This document shows, piece by piece, positions 34,242-43,793 of a stretch of DNA of 64,000 nt. A model generated the notes under the pieces. It was not told the origin of the DNA, searched no databases, and saw only the letters and a program-made list of their open reading frames with translations. The translations under genes and the position numbers were made by a program. Numbering within the stretch: position 1 is the first letter of the stretch; each line of letters begins with the position of its first letter. Origin of the DNA: Halopelagius inordinatus (GTDB taxonomy: Archaea > Halobacteriota > Halobacteria > Halobacteriales > Haloferacaceae); NCBI RefSeq assembly GCF_900113245.1, contig NZ_FOOQ01000002.1, forward strand, positions 310,001-374,000, given 5' to 3'.

Positions 34242-35108
34242 TCACGCCGGGCGTCGAACCCCGACGCGTCCGGCGACGGCGGCGACGAGGTAGACGACTA
34301 TCGCGACGAGGACGATGGTACCCCCGGCGGCGACGCCGTACGCGTAGGAGAGCGTCGTCCCCGAAAGCGCGGCGACCTGTGCGGCGACGACGGCGAACCA
34401 GACGGCCTCTCTGAAACTCCGAGCGAGTTGCGTCGCCGCCGCCACCGGAACGACGAGCATCGCCGCGACGAGGATGACGCCCATCATCTGCATCGCGCCG
34501 ACGACGACGAGTGCGGTGAGAACGACGAGCAGGCGGTTCGTCCACTCGACGTCGATGCCCGCGACGCGCGCCGCCGACTCGTCGAACGTCACGTACAGCA
34601 GTTTTCGGTAGGTCAAGACGACGACGGCGACGACGAACGCGCTGAGTCCGACCAGTATCCGCACGCTGTCTCGCGTCAGCGTCGAGAGGCTCCCGAAGAG
34701 GTACTGGTTGACACTGACGGCGATGCCGCCGCTGGTGAGGCTTATCAACACCGTCCCGAGGGCGAACCCCCCGGCGAGAACGATGGTCATCGACACGTCG
34801 TTGTAGACGTCGGTGTGCTCGGAGAGGAGTTCGACGAGTAGCGCGGCGAAGACGGAGACGACGAGTGCGGTGAGATACGGCGAGACTGCACCCCCGAGGA
34901 GGTTCCCGAGGAAGAGACCGATTGCGACGCCCGCGAAGGCCGTGTGCGCGAGGGTGTCACCTATCATCGCCAGTTGGCGGTGGACGAGGAACGACCCGAC
35001 GAGAGGTGCGACGACTGCGATGCACGCCCCCGCGACGAACGCGCGCCGCATGAACGCGTAGCCGAGCATCTCCGTGACGAACTCGACGGTGAGGGGAGTC
35101 GGAGACAC
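34242..35108 (-). CDS. znuB: Zinc-type metal ABC transporter permease
   Basis: This 288-residue ABC-3 family permease has about 8-9 membrane segments, the early motif GSFLVHRQLAMIGDTLAHTA, the middle LLYVTFDESAARVAGIDVEW and VGAMQMMGVILVAAMLVVPV. It starts with GTG at 35108, 3 bp after the ATPase stop, and forms the third gene of the SBP-ATPase-permease operon. Zn versus Mn cannot be separated from the permease alone; the binding protein argues for zinc. Confidence 0.9.
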   Translation of the reverse strand: MSPTPLTVEFVTEMLGYAFMRRAFVAGACIAVVAPLVGSFLVHRQLAMIGDTLAHTAFAGVAIGLFLGNLLGGAVSPYLTALVVSVFAALLVELLSEHTDVYNDVSMTIVLAGGFALGTVLISLTSGGIAVSVNQYLFGSLSTLTRDSVRILVGLSAFVVAVVVLTYRKLLYVTFDESAARVAGIDVEWTNRLLVVLTALVVVGAMQMMGVILVAAMLVVPVAAATQLARSFREAVWFAVVAAQVAALSGTTLSYAYGVAAGGTIVLVAIVVYLVAAVAGRVGVRRPA

Positions 35109-35111
35109 GGT

Positions 35112-35849
35112 TCAGTGGGTGTGGTCGAGCAGTCGTTGGTTCGCGCCGTACGCCTCGCGGAGAGCGTCGCTCTCGGAGAACGAAAGCGAGTCCCCGTGGA
35201 AGAACAACCGCCGGTTCATGCAGGCGACTGTCGAGGCGAACGCCGTGACGACGCCGATGTCGTGTTCGACGAGCAGAACCGTCATCCCCGCGTCGTTCAG
35301 CGTCCCGAGGAGTTCGTAGAACTCCTCGCGGGACTCGGCGTCGATACCGACCGCCGGTTCGTCGAGTGCGAGCAGGTCCGTGTCTCCGGCCAGAGCGCGC
35401 GCGATGAAGACGCGCTGTCTCTGTCCCCCAGAGAGCGTCGAGAGGCGGCGGTTCACGAGGTGAGAGACGCCGACGGTCTCTAACGCCGCCTCGACGCGTT
35501 CTACGTCGTCCTCGCCGAACCGGCCGAGTCCGACGTGGGGGTACCGTCCCATCGAGACGACTTCCCGAACCGTGATGGGCATCCCGCTTTCCGTGCCCGT
35601 CGTCTCCTGTGCGACGTACCCGACGCGCGTCCCGTCGGAGAAGTCGTGCGCGGGTTCGCCGAACAGCGTGACCGTCCCACTGTCCGGGCGGAGCAGTCCC
35701 ACGATTAGCTTGAGAAGCGTCGTCTTCCCCGACCCGTTGGGGCCGACGAGCCCGAGAAACTCGCCCTCTTCGACGCTCAGAGAGACGTCCTCGACGGCGG
35801 GCGCCCCCTCGTATCCGTACGTGACGTTCGAGAGTTCGACGGCGGTCAT
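35112..35849 (-). CDS. znuC: Zinc-type metal ABC transporter ATP-binding protein
   Basis: This 245-residue ATPase has Walker A GPNGSGKTT near residue 36, signature LSGGQRQRV, Walker B LLALDEPAVGID and H-loop VLLVEHDIGVVTAF. The start at 35849 overlaps the binding-protein stop by 4 bp (ATGA). The open frame goes on upstream but without family sequence. It ends HTH, with several His in the last turn. Confidence 0.92.
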   Translation of the reverse strand: MTAVELSNVTYGYEGAPAVEDVSLSVEEGEFLGLVGPNGSGKTTLLKLIVGLLRPDSGTVTLFGEPAHDFSDGTRVGYVAQETTGTESGMPITVREVVSMGRYPHVGLGRFGEDDVERVEAALETVGVSHLVNRRLSTLSGGQRQRVFIARALAGDTDLLALDEPAVGIDAESREEFYELLGTLNDAGMTVLLVEHDIGVVTAFASTVACMNRRLFFHGDSLSFSESDALREAYGANQRLLDHTH

Positions 35850-36865
35850 TCCGCACCCAGCGCCTTCGCCAACGACGGCAGGTTCACGTTCTCCATCACG
35901 TCGACGTACCCCCAACCCTCCTCGGTCCACTCCTCGGTGAGACTCGGGACCGGAGTCAACGGGAGAACGCCCGTCGCGTCCGTCTCCTCGACGAGTTGGG
36001 TCGCCGCGCGGTCGGACTCGAACACCGGCGCGAGGACGTACTCGACGTCGTGTCGGTCGATGACTCCCTGCGCGCGAGTGATATCTTTCGGCGACGGCGT
36101 CGAGTCGGGTGCGAGACCGCTCAGCGCTTCGACGCGGAAGTCGTACCGCCGGCCGAGATACCGAAACGAGTTGTGACCGGCGACGAGGACGGCGTCTCTC
36201 GTCCGACCGTCGAGTCGCGTTTCGAACGTCTCGTCGAGGGTGGTGAGACGGTCTGCGAACGCGTCGGCGTTCTCCGCGTACGCCGACTCGTCGTCCGGGT
36301 CGACCGAAGCGAGTCCGTCGGCAATCGTTTCTACCGACTGTTTCGCTCGGTCGGGGTCGAGCCAGAAGTGCGGGTCCATCTCGGAGTGGCCGTCGCCGTC
36401 GGATTCGTGACCATCGCCGTCCGACTCGTGGTCGTCGCCGGATTCGGACTCGTGGTCGCGGTCGTCGGTCGCTTCGAGCAGGTCTACGTCCTCCCACGCT
36501 TCGATGACCGCGACGTCGGCTCCGTCTTCGCGAACGTTCCGTACCACGTTGTCCGCCCACGGTTGGAACCCCTCCCCCACGTAAACTAACGCGTCGGACC
36601 CGAGGACGTCGCGTTGAATCTCCGGGCCGGGCTCCCACCCGTGGCCGTGTTGTCCGAACGGGACGAGGTTCTCGACGGCCGCGGCCCCCTCTGCGACGCG
36701 CGTCGCAAAATCCGAGACGACGAAGAACGACGCCTGAGCCGTCTTCGATCCGTCGGACGAGGCGCCTCCCGACGTCGAATCGGTGGCCGCCGAACCGAGA
36801 CATCCAGTGACCGCCCCCATCGCAACTCCGGTGGCACCGAGGAACCGCCGTCGAGTCTGTCGCAT
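35846..36865 (-). CDS. znuA: Zinc-type metal ABC transporter substrate-binding lipoprotein
   Basis: This 339-residue cluster A-1 binding protein has a Tat lipobox signal (RQTRRRFLGATG...GC). It has metal-ligand His positions in FGQHGHGWEPGP and AGHNSFRYLGRRYDF and a flexible acidic His loop near residues 150-180 with repeated DGDGHESDGDGH, then MDPHFWLDP. Such His-rich loops are the mark of zinc-specific ZnuA. ATG at 36865 fits the signal; an upstream in-frame start would bury it. The upstream region (36866-36930) is AT-rich with ttaatataag but has no iron-box-like palindrome. Confidence 0.9.
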   Translation of the reverse strand: MRQTRRRFLGATGVAMGAVTGCLGSAATDSTSGGASSDGSKTAQASFFVVSDFATRVAEGAAAVENLVPFGQHGHGWEPGPEIQRDVLGSDALVYVGEGFQPWADNVVRNVREDGADVAVIEAWEDVDLLEATDDRDHESESGDDHESDGDGHESDGDGHSEMDPHFWLDPDRAKQSVETIADGLASVDPDDESAYAENADAFADRLTTLDETFETRLDGRTRDAVLVAGHNSFRYLGRRYDFRVEALSGLAPDSTPSPKDITRAQGVIDRHDVEYVLAPVFESDRAATQLVEETDATGVLPLTPVPSLTEEWTEEGWGYVDVMENVNLPSLAKALGAE

Positions 36866-37082
36866 CTTATTAACAATACCAAGTCGTGATTTAATATAAG
36901 TTGCTATTCGAGAGTGGTTACTTTGCAACAGCGCGGAAGCGAACGGAGGCGTTCTGGGGCGTGGCTACGGTCGCCCCGGATGACGATACTGGCGGGGGTT
37001 CGCTCCTCGATTCGACCTGAAGACGGTGGCCGATGAGTGGCGCTCCGCAACCACTAAACGCGCTTCGCGCTTTCCTTCGACA

Positions 37083-38543
37083 ATGAGCGACTGGACGGAG
37101 AAGTACCGCCCCTCGACGTTGGCGGAGGTGCGCGGGAACAACAAGGCCCGCGACGCGTTCGAGGAGTGGGCGAAGACGTGGGACGACCACCGGGAGGCCG
37201 TCGTCCTTCACGGCGCGCCGGGCGTCGGCAAGACGTCCGCGGCGCACGCACTCGCAAACGACATGGGATGGGAGTCCGTCGAACTGAACGCCTCGGACCA
37301 GCGCACGGCGGACGTCATCGAGCGATTCGCCGGTCGGGCCGCGATGAACACGACGCTTTCGGGGTCGACGTCCGGCGGGTCGAACGGCGGGGGCGGGGGC
37401 CGCCAACTCGTCATCTTAGACGAGGCGGACAACATCCACGGCAACTACGACCGGGGAGGCGCCGGGGCCATCACCCGCCTCGTCAAGAAGTCGAACCAGC
37501 CGATAGTCCTCATCGCAAACGAGTACTACGACATGGCAAACGGGTTACGCAACGCCACGCAGGACATCGAGTTCCGCGACGTCTCCTCGCGGTCTATCGT
37601 CCCCGTCCTCCGAGATATCCTCCGGAAGGAGGAAATCGAGTTCGACTCGGAGGCGTTGGACCACCTCGCGGAGGTGAACAAAGGGGACCTCCGTTCTGCG
37701 GTCAACGACCTGCAGGCCGCCGCCGACGGGAAGGAACGTCTGACCGTCGAGGACGTGGTGACGGGGTCCCGCGACAAGGCGGTCGGTCTCTTCGAGTTCC
37801 TCGATGCCGTCCTCAAAGAGGAGTCCGCCCGGGACGCCCTCCAGTCTGCGTACTCGGTGGACGAGACGCCCGACGACCTGGTGAAGTGGGTCGAAGACAA
37901 GGTGTCTCTCGTCTACGAGGCGGACGAACTCGCTCGCGCCTACGAGTTCCTCGCGAACGCCGACGTCTGGTTGGGGCGCGTCCGCGCGTCGCAGAACTAC
38001 TCGTACTGGCGGTACGCGACCGACAACCTCGCCGCGGGCGTCGCCGCCTCGCGGAACCGAACCCGCGGCGGGTGGACGCAGTACGGCGGCGCGCCCTACC
38101 GCTCTACCCGAAACAAGACCCGCGACGACGTCGTGCGGAAGATAGCCGAGTCGGGTGGGTTCAGCATGGCCACCGCGCGAAGCGACGTGCTGCCGTTCCT
38201 CTCGGCGATGACGCACCACTGCAAGCCCCGCGAGTTGACCGTCGCGATGGCCGCCCACTACGACTTCGACGAAACCGCCGTCTCCTACGTCACCGGAAGC
38301 GGCGAGACGACGAACAAGGTCCAGTCCATCGTCGAAGACGCACAGGACCTCCGCGAGGACGCCATCGCGGACCACGCGGGCGACGCGTTCGCGCCCGGGT
38401 CGCCCGCATCGACCGACGCTGACGGAGGCGAGGGCGACGAAGACGGGGGAGACGACGTGTTAGATAGAGAGATAGCCGAAGACGACGACGCGGAGGAGTC
38501 GGCGGACGAAGACGACGGGCAGTTCAGCCTCACGGATTTCTGA
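37083..38543 (+). CDS. rfcL: Replication factor C large subunit
   Basis: This 486-residue clamp-loader subunit opens the PCNA ring with RfcS. It has Walker A HGAPGVGKTSAAHAL, the sensor region LNASDQRTADVIE, Walker B LVILDEADN and the arginine-sensor neighbourhood of RfcL. The last residues QFSLTDF form a PCNA-interacting motif (Q-x-x-L-x-x-F) after an acidic linker. The ATG at 37083 starts WTEKYRPSTL, the family start. It is divergent from znuA. Confidence 0.95.
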   Translation: MSDWTEKYRPSTLAEVRGNNKARDAFEEWAKTWDDHREAVVLHGAPGVGKTSAAHALANDMGWESVELNASDQRTADVIERFAGRAAMNTTLSGSTSGGSNGGGGGRQLVILDEADNIHGNYDRGGAGAITRLVKKSNQPIVLIANEYYDMANGLRNATQDIEFRDVSSRSIVPVLRDILRKEEIEFDSEALDHLAEVNKGDLRSAVNDLQAAADGKERLTVEDVVTGSRDKAVGLFEFLDAVLKEESARDALQSAYSVDETPDDLVKWVEDKVSLVYEADELARAYEFLANADVWLGRVRASQNYSYWRYATDNLAAGVAASRNRTRGGWTQYGGAPYRSTRNKTRDDVVRKIAESGGFSMATARSDVLPFLSAMTHHCKPRELTVAMAAHYDFDETAVSYVTGSGETTNKVQSIVEDAQDLREDAIADHAGDAFAPGSPASTDADGGEGDEDGGDDVLDREIAEDDDAEESADEDDGQFSLTDF

Positions 38544-38646
38544 GCGGGCGCGTCTCTCTCGCCCGCGGCCGGACGTTCCGGCGGAGTCGTCGGCGTCGGT
38601 GTGGCACCGTTTCGAGGGCGACGAAAAATCGGGGGCCGGGGTTCGC

Positions 38647-38847
38647 TCACGCGAGGGCGCGAGGACGCGCGGTGAGGGTGGCGTCGCACGCGGGACACTC
38701 GAGCGTTTCGACGCCGTCGCGGGCGGTCCGTTCCCACTCGTCGGGCGGGGCCGCGCGGCCGCAGTCGGGGCAGAAGAGGACGGCTTTTCGGACGGTCGAT
38801 CGCTCGTTGTCTTCGGTTCTGTTCGGATTTCGTTCCAGTACGCTCAC
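38647..38847 (-). CDS. Small zinc-ribbon protein (66 aa)
   Basis: This 66-residue protein has CPDC near residue 26 and CPAC near 51, spaced by a DEWERTARDGVETLE linker: two zinc knuckles in a beta-ribbon. A comparable haloarchaeal family (DUF8106-like, from memory) has no known function. It sits at the end of the rfcL region on the opposite strand. Confidence 0.72.
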   Translation of the reverse strand: MSVLERNPNRTEDNERSTVRKAVLFCPDCGRAAPPDEWERTARDGVETLECPACDATLTARPRALA

Positions 38848-38952
38848 GAACGTAATTACGGGCTCAGGGCGGATAGAGGTGGCGTCTGCGTCGAAACGAA
38901 GATGAAGGTTAGGCGGCGAGACTGCGACCGAGGGACCGGAATCGAGAACGGG

Positions 38953-39687
38953 TTACAGGAGTTTCGAGAGGAACTGCTTACCGCGGTCGGTTTCCGGGTT
39001 CTCGAAGAACTGTTTCGGCTCGCCCGTCTCGACGATTCGGCCGTCGGCCATGAGGACGATTCGGTCGCCCACCTCGCGGGCGAAGCCCATCTCGTGGGTG
39101 ACGACCATCATCGTCATCCCCTCTTCGGCGAGTTGCCGCATGACGCCGAGCACTTCCCCGACGAGTTCGGGGTCCAGCGCGCTCGTCACCTCGTCGAAGA
39201 GCATCACTCGGGGGTCCATCGCGAGGGCGCGCGCGATGGCGACGCGTTGTTGCTGGCCGCCGGAGAGTTGGTTCGGGTAGGAGTTCGCTTGACCGTCGAG
39301 ACCCACGCGGTCTAAGAGCGATTCCGCGCGCTCTCGCGCTTCGGATTCGTTCATCCCTTTGACCTTCTCCGGGGCGAGCGTGACGTTCTCCAACGCCGTC
39401 TTGTGCGGGAACAGGTTGAACGACTGAAACACCATGCCGATGCGTTGGCGGAGGTAGTTGATGTTCGCCGTCGGGTCGGAGATAGACTGTCCGTCCAGCC
39501 GAATCTCGCCGTCTTGAATCTCTTCGAGACGGTTCGCACAGCGAAGCAGCGTCGATTTTCCGGAGCCCGACGGACCGACGACGACGCAGACTTCGCCGTC
39601 GTCTATGTCCAACGAGACGTCTTTGAGGACGTGCGTCTCGCCGAAGAACTTGTCCACCTCGTCGAACTCGAGGAGCGGTGCGCTCAT
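38953..39687 (-). CDS. Polar amino-acid ABC transporter ATP-binding protein
   Basis: This 244-residue GlnQ/HisP-type ATPase has Walker [33 protein letters not shown], signature [15 protein letters not shown], Walker [15 protein letters not shown] and [12 protein letters not shown]. The Glu after the Walker B Asp is present. It overlaps the permease gene by 4 bp and forms the last gene of the transport operon. Confidence 0.92.
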   Translation of the reverse strand: MSAPLLEFDEVDKFFGETHVLKDVSLDIDDGEVCVVVGPSGSGKSTLLRCANRLEEIQDGEIRLDGQSISDPTANINYLRQRIGMVFQSFNLFPHKTALENVTLAPEKVKGMNESEARERAESLLDRVGLDGQANSYPNQLSGGQQQRVAIARALAMDPRVMLFDEVTSALDPELVGEVLGVMRQLAEEGMTMMVVTHEMGFAREVGDRIVLMADGRIVETGEPKQFFENPETDRGKQFLSKLL

Positions 39688-40520
39688 CTGCGGTCACCTC
39701 CCCAGTCGGAGCGGTTTTCGAGGTAGGACACGAGTCTGCCCATCGGAATCGTGATAGAGAGATACGCTATCGCGACAAGGACGAGGGGCGTCCACGGGTC
39801 GAACGTCGCGCTGTTTACGTCACGGAACTGCTGCATCAGTTCGGGGACGGCGATAACCGTCAGAAGCGAGGTGTCCTTCACGAGGATGACCTGGTCGTTC
39901 CCGACGGCGGCGAGGGCGTTCCGCCACGCCTGCGGGACGACGACTTCGCGCATCGCCTGAACGTAGCCCATCCCGAGCGAACGCGCCGCTTCCATCTGTC
40001 CGTCCGGGACGGCGTTGATGCCGCCGCGGACCGCCTCGCCGACGTAGGCGGCGTGGTTCAGCGTCAGAGCGATGACGGCCGTCGGGAGTCCCCAGTTCGA
40101 GATGGGGAACGTCCCCGGCCACAGCGTCGGGATACCGAAGTAGATGACGAATATCTGGAACAAAAGCGGCGTCCCGCGGAAGAACTGGACGTACGCCCCG
40201 GCGATTCCGTTCGTGATCTTGGTCTTCGAGACGCGCGCGAGTCCGACGAACACGCCCGACGACACCGAGAGGATGCTCGACGTGACGACGATTCCGAGCA
40301 CCAACACGTACGCGTCGATGAACTGCGGCAGAATCGTCGCTATCAGCGGAAATTCGACCTGCGTCGTGACGATATAGACGATGAGGAGAAGCACTCCGAG
40401 GGCGAACAGACTCGCTATCCCGGCCCCGATGTACTTCAACACCGTGTCGTCCAAGAACGGTGAATCGGCACCACCACCCCCGTCTGCGTCGGACGCAGTC
40501 CCCGAGTATGAATCAGCCAT
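39684..40520 (-). CDS. Polar amino-acid ABC transporter permease
   Basis: This 278-residue permease of the HisMQ/GlnP family has a polar N-terminus, spans from about residue 30, and the ATPase-contact EAA motif [20 protein letters not shown] near 170. [17 protein letters not shown] is diagnostic for amino-acid permeases of this class. It is 48 bp downstream of the binding-protein gene. A second permease gene is absent, so it probably acts as a homodimer. Confidence 0.91.
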   Translation of the reverse strand: MADSYSGTASDADGGGGADSPFLDDTVLKYIGAGIASLFALGVLLLIVYIVTTQVEFPLIATILPQFIDAYVLVLGIVVTSSILSVSSGVFVGLARVSKTKITNGIAGAYVQFFRGTPLLFQIFVIYFGIPTLWPGTFPISNWGLPTAVIALTLNHAAYVGEAVRGGINAVPDGQMEAARSLGMGYVQAMREVVVPQAWRNALAAVGNDQVILVKDTSLLTVIAVPELMQQFRDVNSATFDPWTPLVLVAIAYLSITIPMGRLVSYLENRSDWGGDRR

Positions 40521-40568
40521 TGTTGGTTCGAATCACGTCTGTCTGTGTTAAAAAGACGGGTCCGAAAG

Positions 40569-41483
40569 TTACCCTTCGAAGTACTCCGCGTAGATTTCCT
40601 CGTACGTCCCGTCCTCTCGGACGGCGGCGAGAGCCTCGTTGACCTGCTTTCGGAAGCCGTCGTCGTCCTGGCGGAACGCGATACCGTACTCCTCTACGGT
40701 GAGCGTGAGGTACGGCGGGGCGTCCTTGCCCGCGTCCTCCGCCGCGCCCTCGCCTTCGAGGAAAACGGCCTCACCCTCGCCGTTCCCGTTGACGAACTCG
40801 GCGTTGACCGTGTTGTCGTTGACGACGGCCGCGACCTGTCCGTTGATGAGCGCCTGGAACGCGCCCGAAATCTGGTCGTACTTCTTGAGCGTCAGGTCGC
40901 CGTCGAACTCCTCTTTGAGTCCCTCCGCGGCGGAGGCGCCGGTCGTCCCCTTCTGGACCCCGATGTTCTTGCCCTTGAGGTCCTCCTTCGAGGAGATGTC
41001 GCTTCCCGTCGGGATGATGACCGTCTGGTACGCCGTGAAGTAGGGCTCGGAGAAGTCCACTTTCTCCGCGCGGGTGTCGTTGATGGTCATCGCGGACATG
41101 ATGACGCGGAAGTTGTTGTTGTTCAGAGACGGGATGATAGAGTCGAAACTCGTCGGCTTGAACTCGTAGTCGATGCCGAGTTCGCCCTCGAAGACGGCCT
41201 TCGCGATGTCGACGTCGAACCCGGTCAGTTCGCCGGACGTCGTCTCGTACTCGAAGGGACGATAGGGGATGTCCGACCCGATGACGACCTTGTCGGGGAG
41301 TTCGTTCGACTCGCTCGAAGTCGTCTGCTCGCCTTCGGTCGTCTCGCTTTCCGTCGTCTCCTCGCCGGACGCCGTGGTCTCTTCGCCTTCACCCTCGCCG
41401 CTACCGCCGCCGCCGGTACAACCGGCCAGAAGCGTGCCAACGACGGCACCAGTGCCGGTCTTGATGTACGTACGTCTATCCAT
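40569..41483 (-). CDS. Polar amino-acid ABC transporter substrate-binding lipoprotein
   Basis: This 304-residue family 3 solute-binding protein starts MDRRTYIKTGTGAVVGTLLA and GC (Tat lipobox), followed by a 40-residue Glu/Thr linker. The body has IPYRPFEYETTSGELTGFDV, MSAMTINDTRAEKVDFSEPY and GKNIGVQKGTTGASAAEGL, which match the amino-acid-binding signature. Specificity is undetermined. The start at 41483 places the RR motif at the N-terminus. Confidence 0.91.
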   Translation of the reverse strand: MDRRTYIKTGTGAVVGTLLAGCTGGGGSGEGEGEETTASGEETTESETTEGEQTTSSESNELPDKVVIGSDIPYRPFEYETTSGELTGFDVDIAKAVFEGELGIDYEFKPTSFDSIIPSLNNNNFRVIMSAMTINDTRAEKVDFSEPYFTAYQTVIIPTGSDISSKEDLKGKNIGVQKGTTGASAAEGLKEEFDGDLTLKKYDQISGAFQALINGQVAAVVNDNTVNAEFVNGNGEGEAVFLEGEGAAEDAGKDAPPYLTLTVEEYGIAFRQDDDGFRKQVNEALAAVREDGTYEEIYAEYFEG

Positions 41484-41594
41484 GACAGTGTGGGGTAACG
41501 TATCGAGGTATAACATCCCTTCGGTTCGGGTGAATCGTCAGATATCCCGGATGACGGCTCGGCGGCGGTCGAAACGGGGGGTACCGGTCGTCTC

Positions 41595-42425
41595 TCAGTC
41601 GCTCCCGCCGGGGACGCCGCGGACCGACCCCGACCGCGCGCGTTCGTGCAGAATCCACACCGCGGCGGCGGTGAGGCCGAACGCGGTGGCCGTCCCCGCG
41701 AGCGACACGTACTCTAACCCGCCGCCGTACACCTGTCGCCCGAGGACGAGCAACGAGATAGTGAGGACGGCGGCGGAACCGGTCGCCGCGCGGAGACCCG
41801 ACCGGAACCCGCGTTCGGTGACCGACGCCGTCCAAACCGTGGCACAGAGGAGGGCGGCGTACGCCCCGAGACCGACCGCGTAGTACAGCGCTTGGACGTT
41901 CGGGCCGAACGGAACGAACGCGTGCGGCGTCGCGACCGTCATCGCGAGGAGGCCCGCCGCCGCGACGGCGAGGACGCGTTCCATTCGGTCGGGGTCTACC
42001 GTTTCGAACGTCCACGCGGCGGCGAGGGCGACGCCGGTGAAGATGGTCGAAGCGGTGACGAAGTGGGCCGTCAGAACCACCCACTGGTAGGTCGTCACGG
42101 TCAACGCGCCGAGGATGATCTGCGAGGGAAGCAGGATTGTCGAGGCGGCGAGGGCGACCCGAATCCGCCGTGCCGCGCCCTCGCGCCACGCCAGAATCGT
42201 CGTTCCGAGGACGAGGAATCCGGTCACCATCGCGACGAGGCGGTGGAACCACTCGATGAAACTGCTCCAGTTGGCCGGAAACAGGCCGAGGAAGCCGTCG
42301 CAGAAGGGCCACCGACCGGCGCAGGTGAGTCCGGCACCGGCGGCGGCGGTGTACACCCCCAGAACCATCAGCACGCCCGTGAGCACGAAGGAGGCGGCCA
42401 CGAGACGACGAAGACGGGTGTCCAT
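41595..42425 (-). CDS. ctaA: Heme A synthase (CtaA/COX15 family)
   Basis: This 276-residue membrane protein has eight expected spans and His ligands in EWFHRLVAMVTG (second span group), LTAHFVTAS, and a Cys pair region LTCAGRWPFCDGFLG in the first loop. It converts heme O to heme A for terminal oxidases. The length fits archaeal forms. It is transcribed alone, divergent from the M24 gene across 157 bp. Confidence 0.89.
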   Translation of the reverse strand: MDTRLRRLVAASFVLTGVLMVLGVYTAAAGAGLTCAGRWPFCDGFLGLFPANWSSFIEWFHRLVAMVTGFLVLGTTILAWREGAARRIRVALAASTILLPSQIILGALTVTTYQWVVLTAHFVTASTIFTGVALAAAWTFETVDPDRMERVLAVAAAGLLAMTVATPHAFVPFGPNVQALYYAVGLGAYAALLCATVWTASVTERGFRSGLRAATGSAAVLTISLLVLGRQVYGGGLEYVSLAGTATAFGLTAAAVWILHERARSGSVRGVPGGSD

Positions 42426-42582
42426 ACCGCCACCTCGGGGTCGAACGCACTTGAATCGCTCTACCTTTCGTCGGGTGCACTATCTCGGAGAGTTTCGCTC
42501 GCGTACGGGCGACATCCGGGCCGACGCCGCCGGACCCGCCGCACCGACACGTTTCAAGTCCCCGCGTCGAAACGCACAGACG

Positions 42583-43704
42583 ATGACCGACGACGAACGA
42601 GTCCGGACGCACCTCGCGGACCGACGCGAACGACTCGACGACTATCTCGACGGAGAGGGCATCGATTCCGTCTGGTTCGCCCGCCCGAACTCCTTTTCGT
42701 GGCTCACCGGCGGGAGCAACGCGGTGGACCGTCACGCGGATATCGGCGTCGCCGCCGCGGGGTACGACCGAGACGAGGGGTGGCGCGTCGTCACGGACAA
42801 CATCGAAGCCGACCGACTCCGCGAGGAGGAACTCCCCGCGGCGTTCGACGTGGCGGAGGCGGCGTGGTACGACGCCTCTCTCGCGGAGGCCGTCGCCGAC
42901 CGGACGGACGGGGACGCCGCGGCGGACTTCGACGTGCCCGGCTTTGACGGCGTCGACGCGACGGAACTCAGGCAACCGCTCTCGGAGACGGACGTAGAGC
43001 GCTACCGCGAACTCGGGGCTGACGTGGCGGCGGCCGTCGAACGCGTCGCCCGCGAGATAGAGTCCGGCGACACGGAACACGAAGTCGCCGCCGCACTCAG
43101 AATCGCACTCGCGACGCGGAACGTCGACGCGCCCGTCGTCCTCGTCGGCGGGGCCGAGAGGGCGCAGGCGTACCGCCACTACACGCCGACGTTCGCGGAA
43201 CTCGGCGACTACGCGCTCGTCTCCGTGACGGGAGAACGCGGCGGCCTGTACGCGAGTACCACCCGAACCGTGGCGTTCGACCCGCCCTCGTGGTTGAAGG
43301 ACCGCCACGAGGCGGCGATGCAGGTGGAGACGACGGCACTGGCGGCGACGCAGTCCGCGGCCCGGAACGGCGGCGACGCCGCCGACGTGTTCGACGACAT
43401 CGTCACCGCGTACGAGGACGCGGGCGAACCCGACGAGTGGCGCGAACACCACCAAGGCGGCGCGGCCGGGTTCGCCGGGCGCGAGTGGTTCGCCGCCCCC
43501 GACGAGGAACGGCCGGTCCACGCGCCGATGGCGTACGCCTACAACCCGACCGTCCGGGGCGCAAAGTCCGAAGACACCGTCCTCGTCACCGACGACGGCG
43601 CGGAGGTGCTGACCGAGACGGGCGAGTGGCCGACTCGCACCGTCGAAGCGCGGGGCGGCGAGTTCGCCGTCGAACGCCCCGAGATACTCGTCGCAGAGGA
43701 GTAA
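42583..43704 (+). CDS. M24-family peptidase-like protein lacking metal ligands
   Basis: This 373-residue pita-bread fold protein has the M24 layout with the N-terminal creatinase-like part (SVWFARPNSFSWLTGG) and catalytic half with HHQGGAAGF. The classic dimetal Asp pair (D-x-G and S-D-x-T-R-T) appears here as VSVTGERGGLYASTTRTVAF, so both acids are missing, and the two late Glu are not obvious either. The protein is probably not an active metallopeptidase. The start at 42583 is chosen from the promoter-near ATG that gives MTDDERVRTHLADRR. Confidence 0.8.
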   Translation: MTDDERVRTHLADRRERLDDYLDGEGIDSVWFARPNSFSWLTGGSNAVDRHADIGVAAAGYDRDEGWRVVTDNIEADRLREEELPAAFDVAEAAWYDASLAEAVADRTDGDAAADFDVPGFDGVDATELRQPLSETDVERYRELGADVAAAVERVAREIESGDTEHEVAAALRIALATRNVDAPVVLVGGAERAQAYRHYTPTFAELGDYALVSVTGERGGLYASTTRTVAFDPPSWLKDRHEAAMQVETTALAATQSAARNGGDAADVFDDIVTAYEDAGEPDEWREHHQGGAAGFAGREWFAAPDEERPVHAPMAYAYNPTVRGAKSEDTVLVTDDGAEVLTETGEWPTRTVEARGGEFAVERPEILVAEE

Positions 43705-43793
43705 CTCGGTCACGAGTCGTCTTTTCGTCGTCTGTCGAACTCGATTTCGACGGTACGGTACATTTTTGACGCCTCCCGCGGTGGGCATGAAAC

